This document shows, in pieces, positions 22,608 to 31,962 of a stretch of 64,000 nt of DNA. The translations under genes were made by a program, and so were the position numbers. Source of the DNA: Aspidapion aeneum (lineage: Eukaryota; Arthropoda; Insecta; Coleoptera; Brentidae); NCBI GenBank assembly GCA_963576565.1, contig OY755039.1, positions 131,023,140 to 131,087,139 on the forward strand, read 5' to 3'. Within the stretch, counting starts at the first letter, position 1; every line of letters begins with the position of its first letter. The notes below the pieces were generated by a model. It was given only the letters and a program-made list of their open reading frames with translations, was not told the origin of the DNA and ran no database searches.

Positions 22608-23570
22608 TTGATAAAAATGGGAAGTAATAGATCCCCCAGAAATAGAACCTCACTAACATGTGGTAAGTGCAATACCATACTGAACCCCAAAATGCCAGAC
22701 ATACTGCAATGTAATCAGAGCTCAGACTGCTGTGCGAAATATTACCATCTGGCCTGCACAGAAATGAAAACAATTGACTACCAAGTTATGCAAAAGACAA
22801 ACCAAAAATTTGCATGCAAAACTTGCTTTAAAGGAAAACAAAAATTAAGTACACCCAGCACAACCAGAAAAGACACAAAAACAAGCCTATCCTTGGAGGA
22901 TGTTATGATATTTCTTCAAGAAATGCGAACTGAAGTGAGGGAATTCAAGAGGGATCTTGAATTCTATGCCAATGGATTTGAGCAACAAAAAGTTAAAAAC
23001 TCAATGTATGAGGAAGAAATAAGCAAGTTAAAACAAGAAAACGAAATCATAAAGAATGAAATCATGAAAATAAAATCCAAATTTGAAAAAAATGAAAATG
23101 AAAACAGAGAAAACAATCTGATAATTGTAGGAATTAAATACGAACTAGATGGTGGTAAAGCAAAAATAGAAGAAGTAAAGAAGAATGCTGTCAAAGCAAT
23201 AAAATATGTGAACCCAACCATACCTGAAGAAAGCTATGAAATACAACTAACAAACCCTAGGAAAGCCAACTCACCGGTACTACTGATGTTCAAAAGCCTA
23301 GCGGGTAAAAATACCTTTAAAGAATGTCGCCAACAAAAAGGAAAAATAAACACATTACAATGTGGTATCTCAAGCGAAGAAGATGGAATATACTTCAACG
23401 AGGATATGTCTAAAGAGCAAAAGATATTGTTTGGTAAAGCAAGAAAGTTAAAAGGTGAAGGATACTCTTTTGTCTGGGCAAAGGGAGGTAACATCTACGC
23501 ACGAGAGAAAGAAGATAGTAAGGTTATCAGGATAAGAACAGAGGGAGACATAAACAAATTGCAAAACTAA
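22608..23570 (+). CDS. LINE ORF1 protein with PHD-like zinc finger and coiled coil
   Basis: The 320-residue product begins MIKMGSNRSPRNRTSLTCGK. Residues about 18-70 hold an N-terminal PHD-type finger (CGKC, LQCNQ, CCAKYYHLAC, CKTC spacing). A charged coiled coil follows at about 120-165 (EISKLKQENEIIKNEIMKIK). Then comes a C-terminal RNA-binding-like module starting ENNLIIVGIKYEL (about 167), the position where L1-type ORF1 proteins carry an RRM. The family role is binding the LINE transcript to form the retrotransposition particle. Met at 22614 (MGSNRSP) is an alternative start. A 76-bp gap with a poly-T run separates it from ORF2. PHD plus coiled coil is known in ORF1 of several CR1/Jockey-superfamily clades. 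Confidence 0.85.
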   Translation: MIKMGSNRSPRNRTSLTCGKCNTILNPKMPDILQCNQSSDCCAKYYHLACTEMKTIDYQVMQKTNQKFACKTCFKGKQKLSTPSTTRKDTKTSLSLEDVMIFLQEMRTEVREFKRDLEFYANGFEQQKVKNSMYEEEISKLKQENEIIKNEIMKIKSKFEKNENENRENNLIIVGIKYELDGGKAKIEEVKKNAVKAIKYVNPTIPEESYEIQLTNPRKANSPVLLMFKSLAGKNTFKECRQQKGKINTLQCGISSEEDGIYFNEDMSKEQKILFGKARKLKGEGYSFVWAKGGNIYAREKEDSKVIRIRTEGDINKLQN

Positions 23571-23646
23571 TAAATTAAAATGTATTAACTGAATCAGAAC
23601 TTAGTTTATTGTTATATTTTTTTTTTTTTTTTTTTAGCAAACTCTC

Positions 23647-26616
23647 ATGGAGCCTAATGATCTTTATGATGACTTTCAGAATATTGTTGCTGCATCCTGT
23701 GACCACCTCGGTGGCATGGATCTTACAACCACTGGGTCTAGGCTGAACCTTATTCATTTCAATATTTCAAGTCTCAACGCACACTTCGATGGTTTAATTG
23801 CATACCTAAAAACAGGTAACATTGATTTTGACATAATAATTCTGTCAGAAACAAATAAAATAAATAACTTGAACGACTTCAAACTTGACACTTATGAATT
23901 ATTCTATAATGAAAGTGTTTTGAACAAGTGTGATGGTACAGTCATTTACATAAAAACTTCATTACTGCCTAACGCAGAAGTAATCAATATTGGTTTCTCA
24001 AGATTCTTAAGGGTCACTCTCACTAAATATGATGTTAAGATGGGACTTACTGCAATCTATAACTCACCCAGTTTAAATAAACTCGACTCTATCGACAACC
24101 TAAAACAACTTTTTACTCAAAACTATGAGAAGCACCTTGTTGAAGTGTTCTGCGGGGATACCAACATACACATGTTAGGTGAAAGATTAACAAACTATGC
24201 ATCAGAATACTTAAACTGCTTAAACCAATCAGGTTATGTAAGCCAAATAAATACATTTACACGCATACAAGGAAATTCAAAAAGTTGCATAGACCATTTC
24301 TTTTTAAAAAATAATAAAGCAGGAATCGAAGCAAACCCCTATGTCATAAAATGTGGTCTTACTGACCATTTTCCCATAGTTTTGTCACTGAAATTCAAAA
24401 ACAACAAAACATCCACAAGCATAAAAGAACCAATAATAAAAAAAAGCCTTGATTATAATAAAATAACACACTCACTCAAAAATTACAACTGGGAAGAGAT
24501 TGTAGGTTGCGGGGACCCTAATCTTAGCACAAATAAATTTATTAAAATACTTAACGATATAATAGAAAATGCCACAGAATACAAAACCATAGCCAAAATT
24601 AACAAAAAAAAAGAATGGATAACCCCTGCAATAATAAATTCAATAAAAACCCGAGACAGATTGAAAAAAGAAACAATACAAGATCCTCTTAATCAAATAA
24701 AACTAATCCGGTTTAGAAATTATCGAAATCAACTAACAAAAATTATTAAAAAAACTAAATGTATGTATTACAAACAAAAAATAGACAACAACAAAAATGA
24801 TTCAAGAAAAATATGGGAAATAATCAGAGAAGCTTCTAATGACAAAAATGAAAAAAAGTCAATAAAATCCTTGATTGAAAATAATAGTAAAGTAACAGAC
24901 CCCCAAAATATATCTAACTTATTTCTTAAATATTACAGTCAGGTAGGAGAAAACTTAAGCAAAAAAATACCAAAAAACTACTACAAATTTAAAGAACCCC
25001 GCATACAAAACACTGCCAAGTTTGAACTATTAACAGAAAATGAACTAATATGTCAAATTAACTCTCTAAAAAATAAGGCCACACATTCAATTGACAATAT
25101 ATCAGCCCAAATCATTAAAGATAATCACACCACGCTCTTAAAACCCCTGCTTCATATCATTAACACAACTATTACTACTGGCATTTACCCCAAAGATCTA
25201 AAAAATTCAATAATTACTCCAGTATTTAAAAATGGAGACTTAGAGAAAAAAGAAAACTACAGACCTATCGCAGTTACAAGCACAATCAATAAACTAGTTG
25301 AAAAATGCATAAAATTAAGATTTAACACATACCTTGAGGAAAACAATCTCCTTTCTGAAACTCAATATGGTTTTCGCAAAAATTTAAGTACTGAAGATGC
25401 AATTCATCAAATGACAGAAAAAGTTACTAGGAATTTTAACAGTGGTTACAAAACCATAGGTATTTTTATTGATTTAGCAAGGGCTTTTGATACTGTGGCA
25501 CACCAAATTCTATTACGTAAACTTGAGCAAATAGGCATAAGAGGTACCGAATTAAAATTATTCCAATCATATCTTGATCACGAAAGAACACAACAAGTAA
25601 AAATCGGAAAACAAACCAGTGAAAAAGAAAAAGTAGAATTTGGCGTGCCACAGGGCACAGTTCTTGCACCAGTATTATTTTCAGTATATATAGATTATAT
25701 AACAAAAATTATACCACAAGACAGAGGATGGGTCATCTGTTACGCTGACGATTCGGTTATATTAATCAGAGCTAAAACATGGCAAGAAGCACAAAGCATG
25801 GCTGAAAAGTATATTACAATAATCAAATTCTGGTTAGATGAAAACTTATTAACATTAAATGATACAAAAACATTCTTTATTTCTTTTAGCATGAATAACA
25901 AAGAGACTTTTAAAATCCCTAATATAAAAATACACAACTATAAATGTTTTAGTAAAATTGAATCCTGCAATTGTCAAATGAATATAAAAGAAGTACAAAA
26001 TATAAAGTACCTAGGAGTGATTATTGATAGAAATCTTAAATATGATACACACATAGAATACATCACCAAAAAAATTAGAAAAACAATATATCGTTTTTAT
26101 CTTCTACGTGAATTCCTATCAAAAAAACTTTTGAAAATAGTCTATCAAGCATTAATAGAATCAGTTTTAAATTATGGAATAGGAGTCTGGGGTAGTGCCA
26201 GTGGTACAGTTTTAAACAATCTGATAATAGCTCAAAAATACATTCTCAAAATTATAAACAAAAAGCCAAAAAGATACCCAACTAATGAATTATTTAAAGA
26301 GAGCAAAGTTTTAAAAATAAGAGAACTCTATGTAAAAAATATTCTTAAACACATGAAAAATAATCAAAAATACAAAAATCAACATGTCCAGCGCACTGTA
26401 GAAACGAGATCTGTTACTCAGGAGCATTTGATTCTAGAAAGGGTTAATTTCTCAGCCTGTCAAAGGCATATTTCTTATGTAGGCCCAAGACTTTATAACT
26501 TAATACCATATTCAATCAAACATATCGCCAATAAAAAAACTTATGCCCTATCCGTGACCAGATGGATTCTTGAAAACACTGATAAAATCATACAAAAACT
26601 ACCACTCCTAACCTAA
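23647..26616 (+). CDS. LINE ORF2: endonuclease and reverse transcriptase, intact
   Basis: The 989-residue protein carries out target-primed reverse transcription in the nucleus. The N-terminal APE-type endonuclease has LNLIHFNISSLNAHF (about 35-50), IILSETNK with catalytic Glu (about 68-75), VFCGDTNIH (about 170), SCIDHFFLK (about 215) and LTDHFPIVLSLKF with the catalytic His (about 240). The reverse transcriptase has ENYRPIAVTSTINKLVEKC, TQYGFRKNLSTEDAI, palm A GIFIDLARAFDTVAH (about 607), palm B FGVPQGTVLAPVLFSVYID, and catalytic CYADDSVIL (about 698). A C-terminal region with VLNYGIGVWGSA follows. No stop or frameshift occurs. Length and domain order are normal for CR1/Jockey-type ORF2. 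The copy at 50.3-52.3 kb is a degenerate relative. Confidence 0.93.
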   Translation: MEPNDLYDDFQNIVAASCDHLGGMDLTTTGSRLNLIHFNISSLNAHFDGLIAYLKTGNIDFDIIILSETNKINNLNDFKLDTYELFYNESVLNKCDGTVIYIKTSLLPNAEVINIGFSRFLRVTLTKYDVKMGLTAIYNSPSLNKLDSIDNLKQLFTQNYEKHLVEVFCGDTNIHMLGERLTNYASEYLNCLNQSGYVSQINTFTRIQGNSKSCIDHFFLKNNKAGIEANPYVIKCGLTDHFPIVLSLKFKNNKTSTSIKEPIIKKSLDYNKITHSLKNYNWEEIVGCGDPNLSTNKFIKILNDIIENATEYKTIAKINKKKEWITPAIINSIKTRDRLKKETIQDPLNQIKLIRFRNYRNQLTKIIKKTKCMYYKQKIDNNKNDSRKIWEIIREASNDKNEKKSIKSLIENNSKVTDPQNISNLFLKYYSQVGENLSKKIPKNYYKFKEPRIQNTAKFELLTENELICQINSLKNKATHSIDNISAQIIKDNHTTLLKPLLHIINTTITTGIYPKDLKNSIITPVFKNGDLEKKENYRPIAVTSTINKLVEKCIKLRFNTYLEENNLLSETQYGFRKNLSTEDAIHQMTEKVTRNFNSGYKTIGIFIDLARAFDTVAHQILLRKLEQIGIRGTELKLFQSYLDHERTQQVKIGKQTSEKEKVEFGVPQGTVLAPVLFSVYIDYITKIIPQDRGWVICYADDSVILIRAKTWQEAQSMAEKYITIIKFWLDENLLTLNDTKTFFISFSMNNKETFKIPNIKIHNYKCFSKIESCNCQMNIKEVQNIKYLGVIIDRNLKYDTHIEYITKKIRKTIYRFYLLREFLSKKLLKIVYQALIESVLNYGIGVWGSASGTVLNNLIIAQKYILKIINKKPKRYPTNELFKESKVLKIRELYVKNILKHMKNNQKYKNQHVQRTVETRSVTQEHLILERVNFSACQRHISYVGPRLYNLIPYSIKHIANKKTYALSVTRWILENTDKIIQKLPLLT

Positions 26617-27313
26617 CTAGGGAAATTTATAATAAAACAGAACATATTAATATTTGTATATATTTTATTTGTTTAATTTCTTGCAATTATTACCCTTCAT
26701 TACTACAATATATACTATTAAAAATATAGTGACAGTTGTAGCTTCACATTTTTCAAAAATATAAATATTATAAAAACATAATTATGGTGAATGGGTTCAG
26801 TCGGACTCAGGGGATGCCTGGCTATGGAGGTGGTGGGGATGGCAGGGTTCGTATTCTGTTACCATGTAGTTTCTTATCCCTTTTTTAGTTGGATTTCCAT
26901 TGCAGACAGAAATTCAATATGTATGTGTATGTGACTGTCTATGCCTATTCATGGGCAAGTTTCTTTAACTAGATTTAAAAAATAAGATTAAATATATTAG
27001 TAGATCATTTTTATATAACCTATGAAATAAAATTAAGCTAATATAATGTGATAATATTTAGATTACATATAAAATAATATTAAGCTAATGTGATAATTTA
27101 AGACTGACAAGGACCCACCTCCCGACGAGCCAATTAATGGCTCAGGGAGGGTGATCCAATTTAAATTGTAAAAATCTGTAACATGAACGAAATATGTAAT
27201 AAATTGAAATTGAATTGAATTGAAACGACATACAGCTGTAATAGCTATTTTACTTTCAGTTTTGCTGTTAAAGTGTTTTGGTAGCTGTTTTTTAGCAATT
27301 TGTGTTACTTGGG

Positions 27314-27814
27314 GCGCCGCTGACGTTTGTAACAAAATGGTGAAATACAGCCACGGTAGAGGATCCCTTTACAACAAGTGCAAGTTTTAACGCAAAATCT
27401 GTCCAAATGACGTAATTAGAAACCCAGCTCCAAATTAACTTCAATAAAATTTAAAAATTCATAACTCCGTCACTGACGTTTGTAACAAAATGGTAAAATA
27501 CAGCCACGGTAGAGGGGTGATCCCTTTACAACGTGTGCAAGTTTCAACGCAAAGTCTGTCTAAATGACGTAATTAGGGAGCCAGCTCCAAATTAATTTTT
27601 ATAAAATTTAAAAATTCCTATCTCCGCCACTGACGTTTGTAACAAAATAATGAAATAAAGCGGCTATAGAGGTGTGATTCCTTTATATTGTGTGCAAGTT
27701 TTTAGGCAAATTCTGTCAAAATAACGTAATTACGGACCTAGCTCCAAATTCACTTTAATTAAATTTAAAAATTCCTACCTCCGCCACTGACTTTTGTCAT
27801 AAAACGATAATGTA
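27314..27814 (-). repeat. ~157-bp satellite array, inverted, right part
   Basis: Three to four inverted copies of the satellite unit (anchor GACGTTTGTAACAAAAT at 27322, 27476, 27628, and a variant at 27790) continue the array broken at 13998 and lead into the terminal 157-bp inverted repeat of the Foldback-like element. Confidence 0.92.
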
Positions 27815-28135
27815 TAGCGCCGATAGAAGGGTGGTTTCTTTACAACTGGTTCAAGTTGCAAGTGAAAATTCCAAAAAATAAACGAGTTCTTAATATTTTT
27901 ATTGTTCCAGTATGGTTTATCTGGTCCACTGTAATTTTGTGTATGGAGCTGGCTCCATGGAGCTAATTTCACAAAGGTTTTTTTTTGTGATTTTTTGCGG
28001 AAAAAAGTTTGCAATTAGTTAGAGAACACTGCAAGGAACATTTTGAAAGTGATTTTTTGAACAATTTGCCTGAAAATACAGATTTTGGAGGGTTTAAAAA
28101 ACGTGGGTTTTTTAAATTCTCCCGGAGGTTTCAAT

Positions 28136-28933
28136 GAGTGCGTTCGAGTAGGCAACCCGGGCGCCCCGAGGTTCATTTTTCCGTTCGAGTTGACGCTCGG
28201 AGCACGCCCTTTTGCGTTCGAGATGACACCCAGCGAAACCTCGGGGCACGCTCGATATGACCCGACCTTGAGGATGGAGAAAAGCGGGCGTATTACATAA
28301 CCCTACTTTTTTAGACTTTTAAACTTTTGTTTACATTTTTTACGACCGTTTTCTTACTGTTTTTTTGTCAAATAAAATACATGGACGCAGTTCAGTTTGC
28401 TGTAGAATTATGTTTCCAAGATTCTGAGGAGAAAGAAGAAGAAAGACTACCAGGGTGCTCCAAATTTGCCGCGATGCGGAGCGCTAAGAATTATCCGTGA
28501 TAATTCTAACCAAATTCTGGTGGGTAATGGCAAAGCGGCGACTATAAATAAGGGTACAGGAAAAAATCGCGTAGGAAAAAAGCACACAGAAAATATCCAC
28601 ACAAGAAAAGAGCACACACATAAAAAACCACACACACTAAAAGAGCGCACATGAAAATTATACCTAAAGTGAGAAGCTTTGGCTAATAAAAAAATCATGA
28701 ATTAAAATAAAATAAAATAAATAAATTGTCTCAACTTTGCCCATAAAAAGAGGGGACTGTATTGACTATTTCCTTTAAAAAAATATTGACCAATAAAATC
28801 AATGTGACTGGCAGATTTGGATGAAAAGGGACAGAATTACAGTGATAATTTGCACTAGAGCAAAACCAGGGCGTTCTGTCCATGACATCACTACTCCCAG
28901 CTCGCTCGACGGGTTTTCTACTCGAACTCACTC
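28136..28933. mobile_element. PIF/Harbinger-like non-autonomous element
   Basis: GAGTGCGTTCGAGTAG (28136) and, inverted, GAGTGAGTTCGAGTAG (28933) are terminal repeats with one mismatch, extending inward through an AACCCG block. Both ends are followed by AAT, a possible 3-bp duplication (28133-28135, 28934-28936); 3-bp duplications are usual for PIF/Harbinger. A short frame at 28381-28498 starts MDAVQFAVELCFQDSEEKEE, similar in style to N-termini of HARBI1-like nucleases, and then stops; no DDE core follows. The left 130 bp is strikingly GC-rich (CGGGCGCCCCGAGG). The family call is moderate. Confidence 0.6.
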
Positions 28934-29444
28934 AATGTACGTGAAGCTGTTAATATCATTCGTTGAAGACTCGACAGATTAGTGCAGAAAAAATTTTAGT
29001 TGACAAAGTTTTATATTTTTTTCTTGTGCAAAACTGTAAAACGAAATATGGGATTAAATAAGGAAGATGACTTGAATCAGCCAGGTAACAATCTTTTTCT
29101 TTCAGCAGGCCCTTCTGGAGGAATATTCTTCCAGTAAATTCAAAGTTTTTATTAGATTTTTATTATTTTTAGGAATAGACTCCATAAACCTATACCTAAT
29201 AAATGGCCTGAGCCTCATGCTCGAAAATTGATTCCAGACTAAGATGGGGCCAGTGAGGGCAAAACACAGACAAAAACACATTATATTGTATGGGAAACAC
29301 CTGTTTTTGGTATTATTTGGAAGCTGGAGAAAAACAACTTTATAGAAAGTAAAGAAGTTTTTGCAATTGCTACAGAATCTAGAAAGGTAAAGTTTAATAC
29401 AAATTTTCACTTAAAAGTATACCTAAACTTAATTTAAACTAGTA
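28934..29444. other. Gap with a possible tiny spliced frame, no firm gene
   Basis: An ATG at 29049 gives MGLNKEDDLNQP and runs into a consensus-looking donor (CCAG|GTAACA). A TTTCTTTCAG acceptor at about 29104 follows, with AGPSGGIFFQ and a stop. It is too short to identify and I do not claim a gene. Confidence 0.25.
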
Positions 29445-30191
29445 TTAGCTCACACATATACTATACTATAGTAGTGTGAGCTATGGTGATCCTATTTTTT
29501 TTGAGAAAAAAAAGTTCCTCCGATTTCAAATTTTTTTCTATATCTTTGCTTTTCAGATGATTTTGAAACTTTTTTGTTGCGCCGTCTGTCTGTCTGTCTG
29601 TCTGTATGTCTGTCTGTCTGTCTGTCTGTATGTCTGTCTGTAACGACCAACGCGCATAACTCAAAAACCGCTTGGCCGATTTTAATGAAATTTGGTACCT
29701 AGGCTGGGTCTTGGGTCGAGATGGTCCCATTTAAAAATGAACAAAATCCACCAAACACAAACCAAATAAAAGGGTGGGGGTAGATTTCAAAAATTAGAGT
29801 TTATGTGTAAATATGGCGTGTGTGATATCAAACGAAAGGTAATTGAGTCTGCAGTTAAACAAAATACATTTAAATTTATTTAAAAAAAAAGGTGGGGGTA
29901 TATTTTAAAAATTATAGTTTAAGTGAAAATATGGCTTGTGTGATATCAAACGAAAGGTAATTGAGTCCGGAGTTTAACAAAATACATTTTAGTTTTTGTT
30001 TTTTTTAAGGGTGTGGGTAGATTTCAAAAATTTGAGTTTAAGTCAAAACATGGCTTGTGTGGTATCAAAAAGAAGGTAATTTAGTCTGGAGTTGAATAAA
30101 ATATATTTCAGTTTTTAGTTATATTAGCTCACACATACACTATAACTATAGTACCTAGTGTGAGCTTAGGGGCCCATATATTGGCAGAGTA
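29445..30191 (-). mobile_element. 0.75-kb hairpin-ended element, copy 1
   Basis: Read on the minus strand it runs from TACTCTGCCAATATATGGG (30191) to GTGTGAGCTAA (29445) and matches 31243-31962 on the plus strand. Each end region can fold: CTCACAC...GTGTGAG around TATACTATACTATAGTA at the 3' end, and AGCTCACAC...GTGTGAGCT near the 5' end. Internally it has three ~113-bp tandem repeats (GTGTGATATCAAACGAAAGG) and a (GTCT)n tract. The motif GGCCGATTTTAATGAAATTT is common in insect transposons. It has no gene and no target duplication longer than 2 bp. Confidence 0.75.
29581..29642 (+). repeat. (GTCT)n microsatellite inside hairpin-ended element copy 1
   Basis: About 15 tetranucleotide repeats with GTAT interruptions are present; a shorter tract (about 31795-31822) occupies the same place in copy 2. 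Confidence 0.9.
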
Positions 30192-31055
30192 TTTTTTTTT
30201 AATTTAATAAAATATAACTAGGACATTTAGGTTACATGTCTGAAATGCCTAGCTTGAGACCTTTATTTGGGTCACCACCTATAAAGTACCCACCGAGGTA
30301 CCCACAAAAACCCAAAAAGTTACTATGAACCGACACAGGAAAATTTTGCATTGCAAACTTTATTTTGAAAATCTTATAAAGCTTGTTTACAAGAAAAAAT
30401 ATTGGTGTGAAACTAGCTGCCACTGTACAGCAGCCACAGTGTGAAGTTAACGGCCACTTACAGCAGCCAAAATCTGAAGTTGGCAGCCAAATTTAGCAAC
30501 CAAACAAAAAGTATATTTTAAAAAATTAATACATTTAGAAGTTGCAAAAACATTGGAAAATAACTTTTTTTTATTAAGAAATGGAGAATTTGAGAAATTT
30601 GGAAATAAAAGAAAAAATTCCAAAAAAATGCAAAAATCATTGTTATGTATTAAAAATATCCATTTTTAAATATTTAAATAAGCTCACAAGTGCATGCATA
30701 GTTTCACTTGGACATGACAAGGAAAGATATATTTTCTCTCTCTTAGCTTCCCTCATTAAAACATAGTAAATGTGCTCTAGTCAATTCCAAGTAAAATGAT
30801 AAATAAAGTCTTAATTAAATAGCAATAATTAGTTGTAAGAAAAGTACTGTGATGTAGTGATAATTTGTAACTGTGATAACAAGATATAACAAAGTTATAA
30901 TAAAGGAAACAACAACCTAATAATTGAATATAGTTTATTTCCATCTCCATCTTGTCAAGGACAAAATAACATCTAATAACTAAAACAATCAAAGTACAGT
31001 CAATGTACAAAACTATAATAAAACTTAATAATAATAATAATATATAAAAATGAAT
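30192..31055. other. Spacer between the two hairpin-ended copies, no gene
   Basis: AT-rich DNA with short CAGCAGCC/GGCAGCC repeats near 30430-30490. No frame, RNA or repeat family is recognised. Confidence 0.45.
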
Positions 31056-31242
31056 ATATAAAAATCTTTAAAAATATAGTTACACAATGAAACTTGGTAG
31101 GCTGTTTAAGTAACATACAGCTAGTCATTCGTGCAAGCGACTGCTCCTTGTTCCCGGTTTAACATGGACAAATGGAAAAAAATCCTCCTTGGTCCAGGTT
31201 TAACATGGACAAATGGAAAAAAATGTTGAAAACCAAAAAAAA
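31056..31242 (+). repeat. First unit of the ~147-bp satellite array, isolated by an insertion
   Basis: This unit (CAATGAAACTTGGTAGG, TAACATACAGCTAGTCAT, CCCGGTTTAACATGGACAAA) belongs to the array that resumes at 31963. The break falls inside an A-run of the unit, showing that hairpin-ended copy 2 inserted into the array. Confidence 0.85.
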
Positions 31243-31962
31243 TACTCTGCCAATATATGGGCCCCTAAGCTCACACTAGGTACTATAGTTATAGTGTACG
31301 TGTGAGCTAATATAACTAAAAACTAAAATATATTTTATTCAACTCCAGACTAAATTACCTTTTGTTTGATACCACACAAGCCATGTTTTGACTTAAACTC
31401 AAATTTTTGAAATCTACCCCCACCCTTAAAAAAAACAAAAACTAAAATGTATTTTGTTAAACTCCGGACTCAATTACCTTTCGTTTGATATCACACACGC
31501 CATATTTTCACTTAAACTCTAATTTTTGAAATATACCCCCACCCTTTTTTTTAAATAAATTAAAATGTATTTTGTTTAACTCCAGACTCAATTACCTTTC
31601 GTTTGATATCACACACGCCATATTTTCACTTAAACTCTAATTTTTGAAATCTACCCCCACCCTTTTATTTGGTTTGTGTCCGGTGGATTTTGTTCATTTT
31701 TAAATGGGACCATCTCGGCCCAAAACCCAGCCTAGGTACCAAATTTCATTAAAATCGGCCAAGCGGTTTTTGAGTTATGCGCGTTGGTCGTTACAGACAG
31801 ACATACAGACAGACAGACAGACGGCGCAACAAAAAAGTTTCAAAATCATCTGAAACGCAAAGATATGCAAAAATTTTTGAAATCGGAGCAACTTTTTTTT
31901 TCTCGAAAAAGTTAGGATCACCATATCTCACACTACTATAGTATAGTATATGTGTGAGCTAA
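31243..31962 (+). mobile_element. 0.72-kb hairpin-ended element, copy 2
   Basis: Same element as 29445-30191 in the opposite orientation, inserted into the ~147-bp satellite array: the flanking array text (ACCAAAAAAAA | AATTCAAAACTC) joins to a normal unit if it is removed. It ends with a stem-loop followed by CTAA, which resembles the 3' end rule of Helitrons (hairpin then CTRR, no target duplication); the 5' end is less convincing (TACTCTG rather than a clean TC). Class unresolved. Confidence 0.7.

Larger units (their letters stand above)
22540..27224 (+). mobile_element. Complete two-ORF CR1/Jockey-group LINE
   Basis: Both open reading frames are uninterrupted (22608-23570 and 23647-26616), followed by a ~600-bp 3' UTR that ends in the repeated tail AAATTGAAATTGAATTGAAT near 27200-27224. 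The 5' edge is set only roughly by the AT-rich leader before ORF1. A tail of short repeats rather than poly-A is typical of CR1-like clades. This is the only retroelement here with no visible inactivating change, so it is probably young. It lies inside the 13.3-kb insertion close to its right end. Confidence 0.85.
13999..27313. mobile_element. 13.3-kb insertion bounded by 15-bp inverted repeats
   Basis: CCCAAGTAACACAAA (13999-14013) and its reverse complement (27299-27313) bound all sequence that interrupts the satellite array. Both ends then show similar AT-rich subterminal DNA with TAGCTGTTTT and CAGCAAAA motifs. I could not define a clean target duplication. The interior is itself a pile of later insertions, so the original element may have been a short MITE of well under 1 kb. 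Confidence 0.6.
7058..27972. mobile_element. Foldback-like giant element with satellite-array inverted ends
   Basis: The outermost ~157 bp are inverted copies: 7058-7215 opens GTGAAACTAGCTCCATGGAG and 27972-27815 (minus) opens GTGAAATTAGCTCCATGGAG; both continue through CAGTGGACCAGATAAAC and ACCACCCTTCTATCGG. Inside each end is an array of a ~157-bp unit, forward at left (7216-9570) and inverted at right (13206-13998, resuming 27314-27814). A unique core (9571-13205) lies between. The right array is split by a 13.3-kb insertion; without it the element would be about 7.6 kb. Long inverted ends built of tandem repeats recall Drosophila Foldback elements (structural analogy). No transposase of its own was found. 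Confidence 0.75.

Noticed and set aside
22964..23494. Minus-strand frames of 85 and 86 codons
   Set aside because: They are antisense shadows of LINE ORF1.
25466..25937. Minus-strand frames of 79 and 65 codons
   Set aside because: They are antisense shadows of LINE ORF2.
28085..28300. 71-codon frame in the GC-rich part of the Harbinger-like element
   Set aside because: It overlaps the terminal repeat and has no recognisable domain; high GC explains the open frame.
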